DNA of 64,000 bases. Source: Alligator mississippiensis (Eukaryota > Chordata > Crocodylia > Alligatoridae). The notes under the pieces were generated by a model. The model was given only the letters and a program-made list of their open reading frames with translations. It ran no database searches and was not told the DNA's origin. Both the position numbers and the translations under genes were made by a program. The DNA lies in NCBI RefSeq assembly GCF_030867095.1, contig NC_081824.1, positions 49,758,882-49,822,881 on the forward strand, given 5' to 3'. Within the stretch, counting starts at the first letter, position 1. Each line of letters starts with the position of its first letter. This document shows, piece by piece, positions 47,401 through 60,277 of this stretch.

Positions 47401-47404
47401 CTCT

Positions 47405-48324
47405 GGGTTATGGATAGACATTCAAAAACCCTGAGCCTGAATTGATTCAATCTTTGCAAGTGAATCTAACCTGCAAAGTTTGAACTGATTTGGGGTTGGA
47501 TAGACATTCCCTTTTCATTCCAGAAATGCAGGCACATGCCTGCAGTGGCTCAGGCTAGAAGTTGGGGGGTGCTAGAGCAGCCCTCCCTTCCCTTCAACAG
47601 AACTGAGCTGAGGGGTGTGTGGCCAGGCCACAGCAGGTTGCTGTGATTAGGGAGGGGTTTCCCCCTACCTCCCTTGATAACAGAGCACATATCAGCTCTA
47701 TTATCAGCATTTAGCACCCCATCAAAAAACAAAGCCTCGCTCATTGGTTCAAGCGCTTCTTAAACAGCTTTTTCCAAAGGAAGGAATGCAGGGACATTAC
47801 CATCTGAACTGCTGATTAGCTCCAAAAAGCCCTAAGCAGATGAATCTACCTTACACAGTATTAGCTAGAATACCACATCCTGGCTATGGTCCATGCTGTG
47901 GGAGAGAGGAGGAAGGGATCCCTGCTTAAGCAGTAAGTGGTGGAGAGAAAAAGAGGGAGAGAGGCACAGGGAAGCCAGCAGACCCTACTGTGCCTGCAAG
48001 TCTCTGCCAGAGCTGCAACCAGGGAGTAGAGGGGAGGGGCCAGCCCTGCTGTGAAGCAGAGAACCCCACCCAGCCCAGAGAGCATGCCAGGATGCTGGGA
48101 GAATCTGATTTAACTTAAACCAGCAAGGGGTCTGGGACAGATATTGCATAAACAGGTTTGACCCAAATCAGTTAAGTCTGATACTACATTCAACCAGATT
48201 TATCACAAACTGGTTTCAGACATTTTCAAACTGGTTTATGTGCACTAAATGTCCATTCTGTTACAGATTTAAATCAGTTTCCGATCACTTAACCCAGTTT
48301 ATGTGTAATGTCTGTCCCTAGCCC
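47405..48324. mobile_element. DNA transposon, GGGCTAGGGACAG family, copy C
   Basis: The ends are GGGTTATGGATAGACATT and, inverted, GGGCTAGGGACAGACATT, clear 18-bp terminal inverted repeats. Internal blocks match copy B (GATTCAATCTTTGCAAGTG, GGCACATGCCTGCAGTGGC, ACAAAGCCTCGCTCATTGG, CAGTTTATGTGTAATG). At 920 bp it is shorter than copy B by internal deletion. No transposase. Confidence 0.75.
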
Positions 48325-48439
48325 TTTTGTTAGTAAGTGATAAGCTCTTAAGCTTATAGTAGAAATTCCCATTTTTAGTCCCTAAGTGCATGACTTTCTA
48401 ATTTGTATTATTTCATTCCATTCCTGTTCTGCCAATGCT

Positions 48440-48595
48440 CATAGGAAAGTATGGCTAGAAAGGAACTAATGAGGTCATCTAATCTAAACCCCTGCTCAAG
48501 ACAGGATTGTCTCTGACTAAACCATCCCAGCCAACTGCCCTTTTAACCTGCTTTTGAAAATTCCTATGATGCAAATTTCAAAACCTCTCGAGTTT
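48440..48595 (-). mobile_element. CR1 LINE 3' end, part 1 of an interrupted copy
   Basis: A minus-strand CR1 tail (ATAGGAAAGTATGGCTAGAA, GTCATCTAATCTAAACCCC, CCTGCTTTTGAAAATTCC). It breaks at 48595 and the same element resumes at about 50140 with CCCTTCATAGTCAGAAGG, the next segment in intact copies such as 37996-38060. Confidence 0.8.
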
Positions 48596-49260
48596 TGACC
48601 CCTGAAGTAGATTTAGGGGACTGAGCCTTTCTTTTGACAGCCTCTGTTTTTATGCAAAATTAGTCCTTCTGTTAAGTGAATGCAGAAGCAAACTTTATTA
48701 GAATTTCTAGTTATGAATATTGCTAGAAAATAAAGGATAATGCAATGCGTATCTAGATATACTTTTATGATCCAAGCAGAAATAAGCAGTCTTTCAACTT
48801 ATATATACACCTTAAAATTCTAAAAATTCCTAACAATTGGCTAGCCTGTTAGGGAGATCTTACCCACATTTGAAGGCAAAGTTATAAGACGAGTTGGATC
48901 TTTATTAAGTCTGCATATGGAAACCTCAACAAAAGATGCCAAAGGAACCCATCTCAGGGCATTGAGCCCCTTTTTATCCCCTTTCTTAAACAAAGGCTTA
49001 TAATATTACTTAGTAGAAACTTAAACAAATACGGTCAGAAAGGAGGTGTTCTTATATCATCCTATTGATTAGGCTAGAATGCACTGATCTGAACGCTTAA
49101 TCAAGATTTGTGTCCTAAGACCGGCTAGACTTTTCTAGAAGTCTCTCCCACCTCTGACTCGGTTCCTTTTACACTACTTCCCTTAGCCTGACTTATGCTA
49201 ATATGGACTAACCTACAGTTAACAAAGATAAAAGCCTACTAAAATTACTACAATGAAACA
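48596..49260 (-). mobile_element. Possible LTR
   Basis: The segment begins TGACCCC and ends AATGAAACA, so on the minus strand it runs TGTTTCATTG...GGGGTCA. TTTATT at about 48687 gives AATAAAGTTTGC on that strand, a plausible LTR poly(A) signal. No target duplication was found, and it adjoins an unrelated retrotransposon, so it is a tentative call. Confidence 0.35.
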
Positions 49261-49261
49261 C

Positions 49262-50138
49262 AGAAGTAGCCTGTTCTCATTCTGGATCACCTTCAGAGTT
49301 TGGAGTCACCTCGGACCACACCCTCACCTACAGGATGCACCTCACCCAACTGGCAGCCAAAGTACAAGCTCACAACAACCATCTCCATAAACTAGCTGGC
49401 CTCACTTTAGCCCACTGTACTTTGGACATCCACTGGCATACTCAACAGCTGAATACTGTCCCCCAGTGTGATGCAGAAGTGCCCACACTTACAAAGTTGA
49501 CAGGGCACTTAACAATAGCATGCAACTTATATCTGACTGCATCTGCTCTACCCCTACAGCACAGCTCCCTCTTGTTAACAGTATTGCTCCCCGAGACATC
49601 TGCCATAAGCAGCAATGTCTCCGCCTCCTCTGCTGTGTTGAACTAGACTATAATCACTACCTACATCAGCATATCATCAGACCCTGCAGTTGGGCAGCGC
49701 CTCTGAACTAGCAAACCCCTCATTGCCCATCTGAACCACCTGCACTCTATTTCCAAAGGTTCTTCTCCAAATGACTGGGCTGCACAACTATGGGAAGAAT
49801 GATGGGCCTTTGAGAACTGCTGACTCAAACATTCATCCCAAACCCCTCTATGAGACCTTCCAGCTTTGATTTGGACAGACTCTCCTGGGTTCGCCTCAAT
49901 AGACTCCGATCTGGCTATGGCCACATCTGCCATAATATGCACCAAATGGGCCTGACATCAAGCATTACTTGTGAATATGCCACCCCCACACAGACCACAA
50001 ACCACATAGTTACACAATGCTCTATTTTCATTGCCCTGAAAACCTCAATGCCCTCGACAACTCATCGTGATCCTAGCTCAGCTCTATCCATTGTGAGAGA
50101 CAACTCTGGTGCACTGTTTTTCTCATATGGATAAAAAA
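49262..50138 (+). mobile_element. Non-CR1 LINE fragment with 3' A-rich tail
   Basis: It encodes the C-terminal part of a non-LTR retrotransposon ORF. GVTSDHTLTYRMHLTQLAAK can be reconstructed across two frames near 49303-49360. LDRLSWVRLNRLRSGYGHIC (49868-49927) and CEYATPTQTTNHIVTQC (49972-50022) form the cysteine-histidine motif found at the end of jockey/I-like ORFs. The 3' end is GGATAAAAAAAA (50126-50138). It is inserted into a minus-strand CR1 and is damaged by frameshifts. Confidence 0.65.
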
Positions 50139-50139
50139 A

Positions 50140-51480
50140 ACCCTTCATAGTCAGAAGGCTCATCTGCATCTCCAACCTAAATTCACTCTGCTGCAGTTTA
50201 AGACCATCATTCTTAGTCCTGTATCTTACAGCCACAGAGAAGGGTCTATTTCAGTCTTCTCCTCCAGGTATTGGAAAACTTTTATCATATCCCACCTCAG
50301 TCATCCATTCACCAGACTGAAGAACAAACCTAGTTCTTTCTGCCTTTCCTCATAAATCATGCTTTCCAGGCCTCTAATCTTTTTTTTTTTTTCGCTTTCC
50401 ACTGGACTCTCTCTAATCTGTCCACATCATTCTTGAGGTGTGGAGACCATAACTGGTAAAGCTACTACAGGTAAAGCCTCAACAGTGCTGAATAAATTGG
50501 AAAATCACGTCCCTTGATCTGCAAGTAACACTCCTGTTAATACAACCTAGCATATTGTTGGCTATTTTTGCAACAAGTGTACACTCTTGGCTCATATTCA
50601 GCTCATGGTCTACTGTAACAGCCAGGTCTTTCTTTGCAGTATTGCCACCTAGCCAGTCATTCCCCAGTCTGAATTTGTGCATGCTATTATTCCATTCTTA
50701 GTTCAGGACTTTGCACTTGTCCTTGTTGAATCTGATCTGATTGATCGCAGACCATTTTTCCAGTTTATCGAGGTCATTCTGAATTTTAGCCCTGCCCTGC
50801 AGAGTGCCTACAAGTCTACCCAGCTTGGCATCATCTGTAAATTTGTGGATTTATTTATTCCAGAATTCCTCTGGAATATTATGCCTCCAAGCTTTTTAGA
50901 ATTAGGATATTTTGACATTTTATACCATGGGTACTACTGAAAAAAACTGATCCCAAGACTCATCCTTCAGAAACTGCAGTAATTCCTTCCTTTCACCGCA
51001 ACTCATCATCTCCCCCTTAAGCCAGTTCCTTATCCACTATGAGTTATTATATTAATTCTAATTACTAGTACTTATAGTAATGCTAAATTCTGTATTTAAT
51101 AATTCCCATGTGGCCTCATGTCAAATACTCTCCTGAAATGATGATCAATTAGAGCTACTGCTTTTCTGTCATCTAAAAAATTAATTATCTGATGAAAGAG
51201 AAATATCGGTTTTGTGGCATGATCCACCTTTATTAACCCTGTGCTGTACTTTGTATCATTTTTCACTTGCCTCCATGTTTTTAAGTATTCTTTCACTCAA
51301 AAATTGTTCAAAAGCCTTCCCTACTATGAAGGATCAATGTACTTATACTTGCCTGGATCACCTTTTTCATTTCTTAAATATGAACACTACATTTGCTATT
51401 CCTAGCATCTTATCTAATTTAGTAGATTTCTGAAAATTATCTTTTCTAGATATATAATTTCAAGTTCCTATTCAGAATTT
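50140..51480 (-). mobile_element. CR1 LINE, part 2 of an interrupted copy
   Basis: It continues the copy at 48440: ORF2 C-terminus at 50682-50479 (FRLGNDWLGGNTAKKDLAVT, NNMLGCINRSV), then the reverse transcriptase region. The characteristic minus-strand segment TTCTGTCATCTAAAAAATTA followed by CAAAAGCCTTCCC lies near 51165-51320. Diverged; ends near 51480. Confidence 0.8.
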
Positions 51481-52535
51481 TGAAATGGAGATTAGTACAT
51501 TATTTTAAACTAAGCATTTTAAATGCATTGAATGTTGCTTCCACCTCAGAAATGGTCATTTCCATTTCCATTTACTCATATTCAGTAACCTTCCTGCCTC
51601 AGGTAAACCTGTTTACTGAAAACTGATGCTTTGCCCCTTCTTCATAGCATAGCAATCCTACTTCCTTTTTCTTTGCTCTCCTTCTTCAACTTTCTCATAT
51701 GTCTAACTTTCCTAAATGTAAACATTCACAAAAAGATATAAAGAGAAGTCACTGAGAAGAGTAGGTATCTAAGGACTACAGGTGCTAAATAACTTAAGAC
51801 TGCACAGCAGGGTGACTTTAAAATAAAAAGGTGATGTGGATTGCATACTATGTCTTCATGTTGGATAAAAGAAATGAAAGCAATTTACCAACTAAAGAAA
51901 TTGCTGGGTAAACATTATTGGACACTGGTGTATATACTGAATAGCTGCATTCAGTTTTATATTCCAGCATCTATAGAGAAACAGATAAGTTGCATAATAC
52001 CAGGAGGACACTGATGAAATTCTTTAATATAAAGAGGTTTTCTCATTGCTGTAGTAAGTTACAAAAGTCACAATTTCAATGAGTCTTGAGGGAATTCCTG
52101 TCATAGACTGAAAGTATCAGAGAGCTGGGTGCATAGATTTTAACTTTAATGAGAATGACCTGTTCTACCTTATGTACAGCAGATTATAATACTCCAGGCA
52201 TTACTATGAATTAGTTCCCAGAAATGTTCATAATTAACATATTGTAATCCAAGCCCTGTGCAGAGCACAAGATAAAGAACATTCCACTATCTTTATCCCT
52301 CAACTGCTGTTGAAATAGGAAGCAGTATAAAATCCTAAAATAGATCATTAAGTGAGGAAATAAAGTGATGGTGCTATGCAGAAATACTCAAACCCATTAA
52401 TTCATCAGGATTGGCAACTTTACTAGCAATAATAGACCCAATTTTTAATGTGCAGTTTCTGAGAGACTTGGAGCAGAATCTTATTTCATCTACTGGACAA
52501 CCACTCGTGACCACCTCTAAGTTATATGGCTAAAG

Positions 52536-52620
52536 CAGTGTTCTCAACTCTTTTTGGACTCAAGGCAACCCTTGTTTGACTTAATGCAACCTTTAGAAAA
52601 TGGAATCTCTTCACTTTCAC
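52536..52620. mobile_element. hAT-like element, left end only
   Basis: CAGTGTTCTCAACTCTTTTT followed by GGACTCAAGGCAACCCTTG is the well-known left terminus of vertebrate hAT miniature elements. I could not place the right end. Confidence 0.5.
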
Positions 52621-53803
52621 TTGTTTCTTGAGTATGGAAAAATAGCAATTCTTCTGCTGCAAACAACTCAGATCACAACTGGTTAGAATGTTTTTGATAT
52701 TATGGATTCCTATTTGAAATCTATGGGCATGTCCAGATGAGTGCAAATGTGTGGTATGTGGCCTTAGATCCATCTGCAATGCCACACACTGCACATGCAG
52801 ACATTCCCTGCACTGCTACTTTTCAGTGGAGGGGAGAGGGGGTTTACCCCAGGAGATTCCAGGGTCAAAAAAAGCCACACCAAAAAAAAGCAGGGCAGTG
52901 CATGTGGCAGCCCCATGCACCACCCCAAACCAGAGCCTGGCCAGCCATGCTCTGGCTGCCATTCAGGCTTCCTACAACAGCTGCAGCTCCTCAAGGCCCC
53001 TAGGTAATGACATAGGCATTCCCTAGGGACAAGTAGCAGGAGCACAAGGTGTGCTGCTGGTACTTACCCCAGAGAAACAAATGTCCATTTTAGTCTGGAT
53101 TTTCCCTATGGGTTTATCCTGTGAATCATGTGTAGGTGTTTGCACATTTCATATACCGTGGTACCTAGCATCACCCTTAAAAAAGATCTCAATGGGTGGA
53201 ACAGGATTGCCCTCCAGAAATGCAGAAGGATCTCCTATTCCCATAACAGGGCACTTATGTACCCAGAGGGGGAAATAGAAGTGCTTCTATATTTTAATTG
53301 GGTAAGTCAGAGTTCATTGCAAGCTTTACTTTGGTCCACATCCACAAGATAAAATAGAATTTTGCCCTTAAGAAAGACTTTCCTAAACCAATCAGCACTG
53401 AAATACCTTTGGACCTGTTTAAGTCTTAGCCCTTAAGTTCTAATATAATAATGGGCTGTTGCTATCTTTTGTACCACTCTATGCTAAAAAGTTTTCACTG
53501 CAGGTCTTATCTATTAGAGATTCTATTATCTATGAAAGGCCAAAAGTCAGCCTGAAAAAGTGAATCTGTCCCAGAGTATTTATCTGAGACTGGAAATCAT
53601 ACTGCAGGTTGTTTCAAGATTGCTATTACCAAAACATAATCTTAAATATTTTTAAATAACAGGTATTGAAATGACTGTAGCTGCAAGGGAAGTTACAGTA
53701 TATTTGCTTCACAAAATGGTCTTACCCTTTATGAAATTAATTCCTAAATAGCATCCTATTGTGCACAAGAAAAACTGTTACCAGTTGTACTATGGCACTT
53801 TCA

Positions 53804-54016
53804 TAGGCATGTCTACACATGTGCTTTAATGAGTAGTACCCTATTCTACTGCACATTAAAGTGTTGAATAAAAAAAAACTATGCTAATATGCTAATGCAC
53901 AGTATAACAGGCTACTGAACATTAAGCATCACCTAAAAAGCATGCGCTTGTGCTACTGTGCATTAGCACAACCTAATGTGCATTTATTTAGTACCCCATA
54001 TTGGAGACACGCCCTG
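53804..54016. mobile_element. Foldback DNA element
   Basis: The ends are AGGCATGTCTACACATG and, inverted, GGGCGTGTCTCC. The interior has complementary TAGTACCC...GGGGTACTAAAT and CTACTGCACATTA...TACTGTGCATTAG pairs. Confidence 0.5.
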
Positions 54017-54626
54017 TGTCCATGATGAAATTTCTGTACTAGGTGACACATAGATGTTATCTTCCTCAGAAACTTCTGTCGTTCAAGTTGTATATGAAAT
54101 ATATTAACATGCCTCTCACAAAATTGGGCTAAAGCCAGCTTTCGTAAGCAAGTAGGGAATTAATTAAAAATTTCTTCAGCTCCTCTTTAAATGACAAAAC
54201 TCTAAAAGTAATAACACTTCTGTCACCTACACTGATGGAATTACAATCTTGGCCATTGAAAAAGAGGATGGCTTGGTAATCAAACAAAACCCTGCTCAAA
54301 GACATAAGATGGCTAGTAATATAACATTCAAAGACATCTAGGTGACTTAGGTACCTAAGATGTGTAAAAAACAAAGAAAGCTGAGAGGAAGGCTTTTGCT
54401 CTGGGATCCTACAAAAGTAGAAGCCCATTGTTCCACTTGGAATACATGTGAAGAATGTGAGATTATCCCATAAAAAACACTTTTTCACGGGATAATTGTA
54501 GCCCATTTAAGTTAATTGTTATTTAGTCCAGGGACAAGCTATGTGATTAAAGGGTTGTGCTGCTTTTCTTTTGCCCCAGGTTTTGACTTGGATTAACCAG
54601 AACTGAGACCTGAAAAAGGGCACTTT

Positions 54627-54974
54627 GAGCATGTCTACATGTGTACTTTTAATGCGCATTAGTCCAATTTAAGGTTTCATTAAGGAGTGTCTACATGTGC
54701 ACACCCTTACTGTGCCTTTGAACTGGATAGTTAAAGGCTATTGGACCCTAAATTTGTTTTATGCAGATATCAATTTTATGTGTGAATTGTTAAATCTCAT
54801 TAGCAGATGTGCAGACATGCTAATGCACATTAGTGCTGTGTGTGTCTATTGACTTGAGACTAACTTTAGTCCCAAGTCAGTCCACACACCTGCATTAATG
54901 TGCATCACCTTAATGCACATTAGGCTAATGTGCATTAATTTTAGGTGCATGTAAAAGCATGTGTAGACATGCCC
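54627..54974. mobile_element. Foldback DNA element, related to 1670-2114
   Basis: The ends are GAGCATGTCTACATGTG and, inverted, GGGCATGTCTACACATG. TTGACTTGAGACTAA / TTAGTCCCAAGTCA (about 54850-54881) forms a hairpin. GCACACCCTTAC and GCAGATATCAATTTTATG correspond to blocks of the 1670 and 12463 copies. Confidence 0.6.
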
Positions 54975-56799
54975 ACTATATCTGAAAGGTTATCTAAAAT
55001 ATCTTTCAGGAATAAAATTGCTCCTTAAAATAATATTCCCTCTCCCATGCTTCTCACATAAGACATGAAAAAATCAATGAGTCTTTGACTCTAAAGCATA
55101 AATGATGTTTGAAACTGGGATTAGGTCAGGTCCCTAAATCACTTAGGTATGTTTGAAATTTGTTTCCTAAACATGGATGAATGGTGAAGGCAGTGACTCT
55201 CCCTGTTCTATAATTACTGTTAAATAATAATGAAGGATGCTTATACAATACAAGTTCTATGTGAAGGCATAATAAGATTTATGCTGCTTCTTTATATTTG
55301 GAGCTGACAGCTAAGCAAGAAAAGTTGACAAAATTTCCACTGAGAAACTTTGAGAAAGAGAAGGATAATGCAATTATATTAATTTGAATAATGCTTCTTG
55401 TGCAGAGATAGGGAAAAGTGCATTTCTCTGACTTGCCATTGGCATATGGCACTGTGGATTTAAATGAAAATGTTTAGATCTCCTATTTACTCATATTCTT
55501 AAGTATTTGAAAGATCAGAGAGTTGAATTCCACAACTGCTCGAAAAACAAAGGCTCCAAAGTAAAAAGCAGGGTTTCTGGTCCTCTTCACTTGCTATGAA
55601 ACATGCCTGTTTAAAAGTTGACTTAGTTTTACAGTCATTTCAAGTAAGATTGTAGCAGGCAGGCATAGAAAAAGCTAGACATTATATAGCAAAATATAAC
55701 CAAACTATCATAAATGCAGACTAGATAAATTCCTGGCCTTATTTAAGAAAATGAAAGTTTTGTATTGATATCAATAGGGCAGGATCTCATTCCTTGTATC
55801 TACATTAAAAAAAGAAACCTTACAAAAAAACTTACTAATATAGTATTGCTATCTACCAACATACACACTTTGAGAAAATACATTTGCATCAGCTTGATTT
55901 TAACTTTAACCTATCCAAATTGGCCTCTATTCTTTTACAAATCTATAACATTTAAGTTATTCATGTTTGTGTACTATTTAATTGCAAAAATTATTCATGT
56001 ATGAAGATAAGGATTTATGTTGATCAGTTCAGAGGATTGAGTGCAAAGGAATTTTTGTAAAATAAAGTTAAGAATACAGAAATCTTATCTCATTCCTGAG
56101 GAGTGTAATAAAATTGTGCTTCACCCAAAACTATTTAAATTAATCTTAGTTTCCTACTAATGTACAGAGTTATCAGTATTTTCCTAATGTGTGGTAATGC
56201 AGTGGTGAGTATCCAGATAAACAAGTAATTGGCATGGTTTATCTATAATTAGAGCAGATGTTGTGGGAGCTGAGATTAGTTCAGCTTCACTGACTTTAAT
56301 TTGTAAATCAGAAAACATGGTACACCTCACTGTTTATAAATGTGAAAAAAACCCTGAGACAACCAGCTAAGAAACTCTCCTAAGTATTACTCTGAATTAA
56401 TCTGCCTAATAAATATTCAGAAACATCCCAACATGTGCATGTATGTAAGTAACTTGATACACATATAATCCTGTTGGGGTTGTTCTGTCTCCTAGAACTA
56501 CTCATGTCCTTTCCCAGCCTCCCCCTGTAGTCAGAGATCTCTTAGAGCTAACTCCACCTACACCTCCAGTATAGTGTGCAAGCCCACGCCATGCTTTCCT
56601 ACTATCTATAGTGACAGAAGTTATAAAGGGACTAGTGAATGAATGACTCATAGCCGAAGTTGGAAATGTCAACCAGATTTACCATGCACATCAAACATAA
56701 TACCATGTTACATATTGCACCCTTCTCCAGTCTATCAGTCCATTATGAATAAGATCAACACAAAAAGCAGCTTGAAACCCTCTGGGTCAAACTATGGGG

Positions 56800-58912
56800 C
56801 AGGGGGTGGAGGTGCAGTGAGAGAGATCTAACTGTTGGTGTATACTACAGACCACCAAACCAGGGGGAGGAGCTTGATCCGGAGTTCTCTCAAGAACTGG
56901 CAGAGGCTGCACGTACATGGGACATGGTTATCATGGGTGACTTAAATTACCCAGACATCTCTTGGGAGTAATGCTTGGCTAAGTCAAATCAGTTGCATTG
57001 CTTCCTGACCTGTACCTAAGAGCCCTACCTGATGGGCCAACCAGAGGTAATGCTCTACTAGACTTGGTCTTGGCCAAAGGAGATGATCTGGTGAGCGACT
57101 TGAATATAGAAGGTGACAGCGACTGTGAAACCATCGTGTTCACTGTCCATCACAAGGCAAGCAAATCAGCTAGCAGGGTCAAAGTTTTGGACTTCAAAAA
57201 AGTGAATTTCAGTAGGCTTAGAGCAATAGTAGGGGAAGTGCTGTGGGACCAGGGACCAAAGGTGAAAAGAGTTCATGAAGAGTGGTCATTCCTCAAGGAC
57301 ACAATTCTCAAATCACAAAAGAAGTTTGTTCCCATGTGGAGGAAAGGTAGCAGAAGGGCTGGTAACCTCTCTTGGCTTAATAGGGATATCATGGTCCTCT
57401 TGAAAAAGAAGAAAGAGGCATACAAACAATGGAAGCTTGGGGCAGTCCCCAAGAAGGACTATACAACAACAGCTGCACTTGTAGGGAGAAGATTAGAAAG
57501 GCTAAGGCGGCAACTGAATTTAAACTAGCAACATGAATCAAGGACAATAAGAAGTCCTTCTTTAGGTATGTAGGGAACAGGAGGAAAACAAATGGAAGTG
57601 TGGGACCATTGTTTAACAACTCAGGACAGCTGGTTACTAACACTCAGGAGAAAACTGAATTCCTGAATGACTACTTACAGGGGTGTAGGTTGTAGCCGTG
57701 TTGATCTAAGGATATAGGCAGACAAGGTACTTTGGGTGAATCTGATATCTTTTATTAAACCAACTTAAATAGTTGAAAAAGAATTAATTAATTTTTTCCA
57801 ACTATTTAAGTTGGTCTTATAAAAGATATCAGATTCACCCAAAGAACCTTGTCTGAATGACTACTTTGCTTCAGTATTTCACTGGACTAAAGGGAAAATC
57901 ATACTAGATAAGGTTCAGAATGATCATGGTGGGAATAACTGCCTCCCTACTGTTAACAGTGAGCTGATGCGTGATCAGTTAGAAAAGTTAGACTTTTATA
58001 AGTCAGTCATCTGAGAGTGCTGAAGGAGCTGGCTGAAGTCATCATGGGAGCTCTGGCAAAAAATTTTCAAAACTAATGGTGCTCAGGAGAGGTCCCTGAA
58101 GACTGGAAAAGGGCCAATGTTGCACCCATCTTCAAGAAGGGGAGGAGAGAAGACCTGGGCAACTACAGGCCAATTAGTCTTACTTCTATCCCAGGGAAAA
58201 TCCTGAAACAATTCATTAAGGAGTCTGTGCAATATGCTTGCAGGAGGTGGGATACTGAATGACAGCCAGCATGGCTTCATCATGGGCAGGTCTTGTCTTA
58301 CCAATCTCATCTCCTTCTATGACCAGGTAACTTGCCACTTGGATAAGAGAGAAGAGGTCAACATTATATACCTATACTTCCAAAAGGCCTTTGATCTGGT
58401 ATCCCATGATGTTCTCATAGGAAAGTTGGAGGGTTATGGGCTTAACTGCTCAACAGTTGGGTGGATAGGGAGTTGGATGCGAGGTAGGACCCAGAGAGTT
58501 CAAATGAATGAATCTGTGTCATCCTGGCAAGAAGTGGCCAGTGGTGTGCCTTAGGGGTCCAGTTCTGGGCACTGCACTTCAACAAGGACGCAGAAAAGCT
58601 TGAGAGATTCCAGAAAAGGGCCGCCCATATGATCAGAGACTTGCATGGCAAGCTGTATGAGGAAAGACTGAGGGATCTGGGACTCTTCAGCCTGAAAAAA
58701 AAAGGCTGAGAAAGGACTTGGTAGCAGCTCACTGCTACATCAGAGGTGTACATCAAGGGCTCAGTGAACAACTATTCACCAGGAGATTGAACAATCTCCT
58801 CACTGGGGTCACCGGACCCCATTTGTCTTCCCTGCCTAGTGCAGGGGGGCTGGACCCGATGATTTTGTGAGGTCCCTTCCAGCCCCTTACAATTTATGAA
58901 CCTATGAAACAC
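56800..58912 (+). mobile_element. CR1 LINE with internal deletion and nested insertion
   Basis: The plus-strand CR1 begins in the endonuclease (56835: VGVYYRPPNQGEEL) and has a long open frame at 56998-57528 (LPDGPTRGNALLDLVLAKGD, SDCETIVFTVHH). The reverse transcriptase follows at 58085-58550 (GRREDLGNYRPISLTSIPGK, YFQKAFDLVSHDVL, ASGVP). At about 58555 the sequence jumps to the C-terminal region (FNKDAEKLERFQKRAAHMIR, read across frames), so several hundred bases of reverse transcriptase including the FADD box are deleted. The 3' tail ends about 58910. A 176-bp Penelope-type insert lies at 57677-57852. Confidence 0.88.
57677..57852. mobile_element. Tail-to-tail Penelope terminus with 14-bp TSD
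   Basis: The insert opens TGTAGGTTGTAGCCGTGTTG, the terminus of the element at 30669. About 57722-57780 is then inverted at 57796-57852 (CAACTATTTAAGTTGG, AAAGATATCAGATTCACCC, CCTTGT). The CR1 sequence CTGAATGACTACTT is present on both sides (57663-57676 and 57853-57866), a 14-bp target duplication. It is a palindromic insertion with no coding sequence. Confidence 0.85.
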
Positions 58913-58991
58913 CAATACCGTACCTGATAAAGAACAAGCCTCTTGCAGTTTTGCCTTCCATAAATCAGTCATGATTGGTTTTAAAGCCTCA

Positions 58992-59656
58992 GGCCATGTG
59001 TAGACGAAATGAGGGGCATGTGTGCACAACACTTTAAAGCAGGCTAAATGCTTTTGCACTGCGTTAATGGTGTCGGTGTTTGCACGCCTCAGCGGTGTAT
59101 TGCACATTAATTCCAGCTGCTTGTAGGAAATTCGGCAGCATAATGCACCTTAAATAACTTGGGGTGCAGCAGACTAAAACTCCTCCATGTTTCAGTTTGC
59201 TGCCCCTACAGCCATGGATAGAAACACTGGGCTCCATGCAGCTCCGTAGCTCTGCAGGCATTCTGGCAGCAGCCCGGGAAGACAGGCTCTGCCCAAGAAA
59301 AGCAGCAAGCCTGATCAATTTCCCCCCACCCCTGGAGCCTACCTGCCTGCCTGAGTTGTGCAGGGGCCCAGTGCTTCCCTCCATGGCTGTGGTGCCCCCC
59401 GGGACTGCCTGAGGCAGGTGCCTGAGGGTGGGTACCATCTGGGGGGCCCGCAGCTGCCACAGAGGGAAGCACCAGCCCCTACCGCAGCCCAAGAACTACT
59501 CTGCCCGCTGGCAGCTCATCCTCCCCTCCCTGCTGCCAGAAAGGCAGGTAAGTCGGGTGTGTGCATGACACAGGGGTTTAATCGACCCTACATTGAAGCA
59601 ACATTTTTAAAACCCACCACTTCAATTTATGGCTCCTGTTTCATCTACACACACCC
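58992..59656. mobile_element. 665-bp DNA element with GC-rich core, copy 2
   Basis: The ends are GGCCATGTGTAGACGAAATG and, inverted, GGGTGTGTGTAGATGAAAC, with the direct repeat TCA at 58989-58991 and 59657-59659. The interior matches 21448-22112 in order: CACTTTAAAGC, GCTAAATGCTTTTGCACTGC, the GC-rich core with CAGGCTC, CTTCCCTCCATGGCTGTGG, and CACTTCAATTTA. No transposase. Confidence 0.75.
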
Positions 59657-60277
59657 TCAGCTCCTGTAGTCTTGTCAAATATGCAAAACCTTCAGCTTTA
59701 ATCATTAAGAAAAAAGATGGACATTTCAGGAAAACACTGAAATGTGACTAGAGTATATTTGAAAAGTCCAGAATTGATTAATTTCCTAGTGCATTCTTTG
59801 TAAGAAACCTCATGGTTTTTAATGGGGCTGACATAATTTTGTAAAGCTTCAGATTAGCAATAGCAAACAGCAATAGCAAACACAGGCTATTGCAGTTCTT
59901 CATGCAGCCAAGCCCTTAATTTTCATACACATAAAATTCATTCTTGATCTAAGAAACCTTTTGTTATAAAGTATTGTCATGTTGTACATTATGATGAAAA
60001 ATCTTGATTTCAGCAAATTAGTATGTTCCAATAGTAATTCATTTTATTAAAAAAAAATTGTAACCTGTTCTAATTTGAAGCATATAAATAGTCCCATTAA
60101 CTTGTACTTCAGTGATATGCTGGAAGAAGACTCAAGAGAATGAGATAATGCCAAGACACAGGTTCTGAATAAATAGTGCCTTGGTGAGAGCTCCTGAATT
60201 CTTTTATAGCAATATGGTCCCAAATCAATTGCTGCTGCAATTGTGAAATGTCCAAAGGAGAAGCTGGCCACTTAAGT

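Noticed and set aside
49335..49646. 103-codon frame that could look like a small gene
   Set aside because: It matches the C-terminal region of a non-LTR retrotransposon and has shifted frames on either side.
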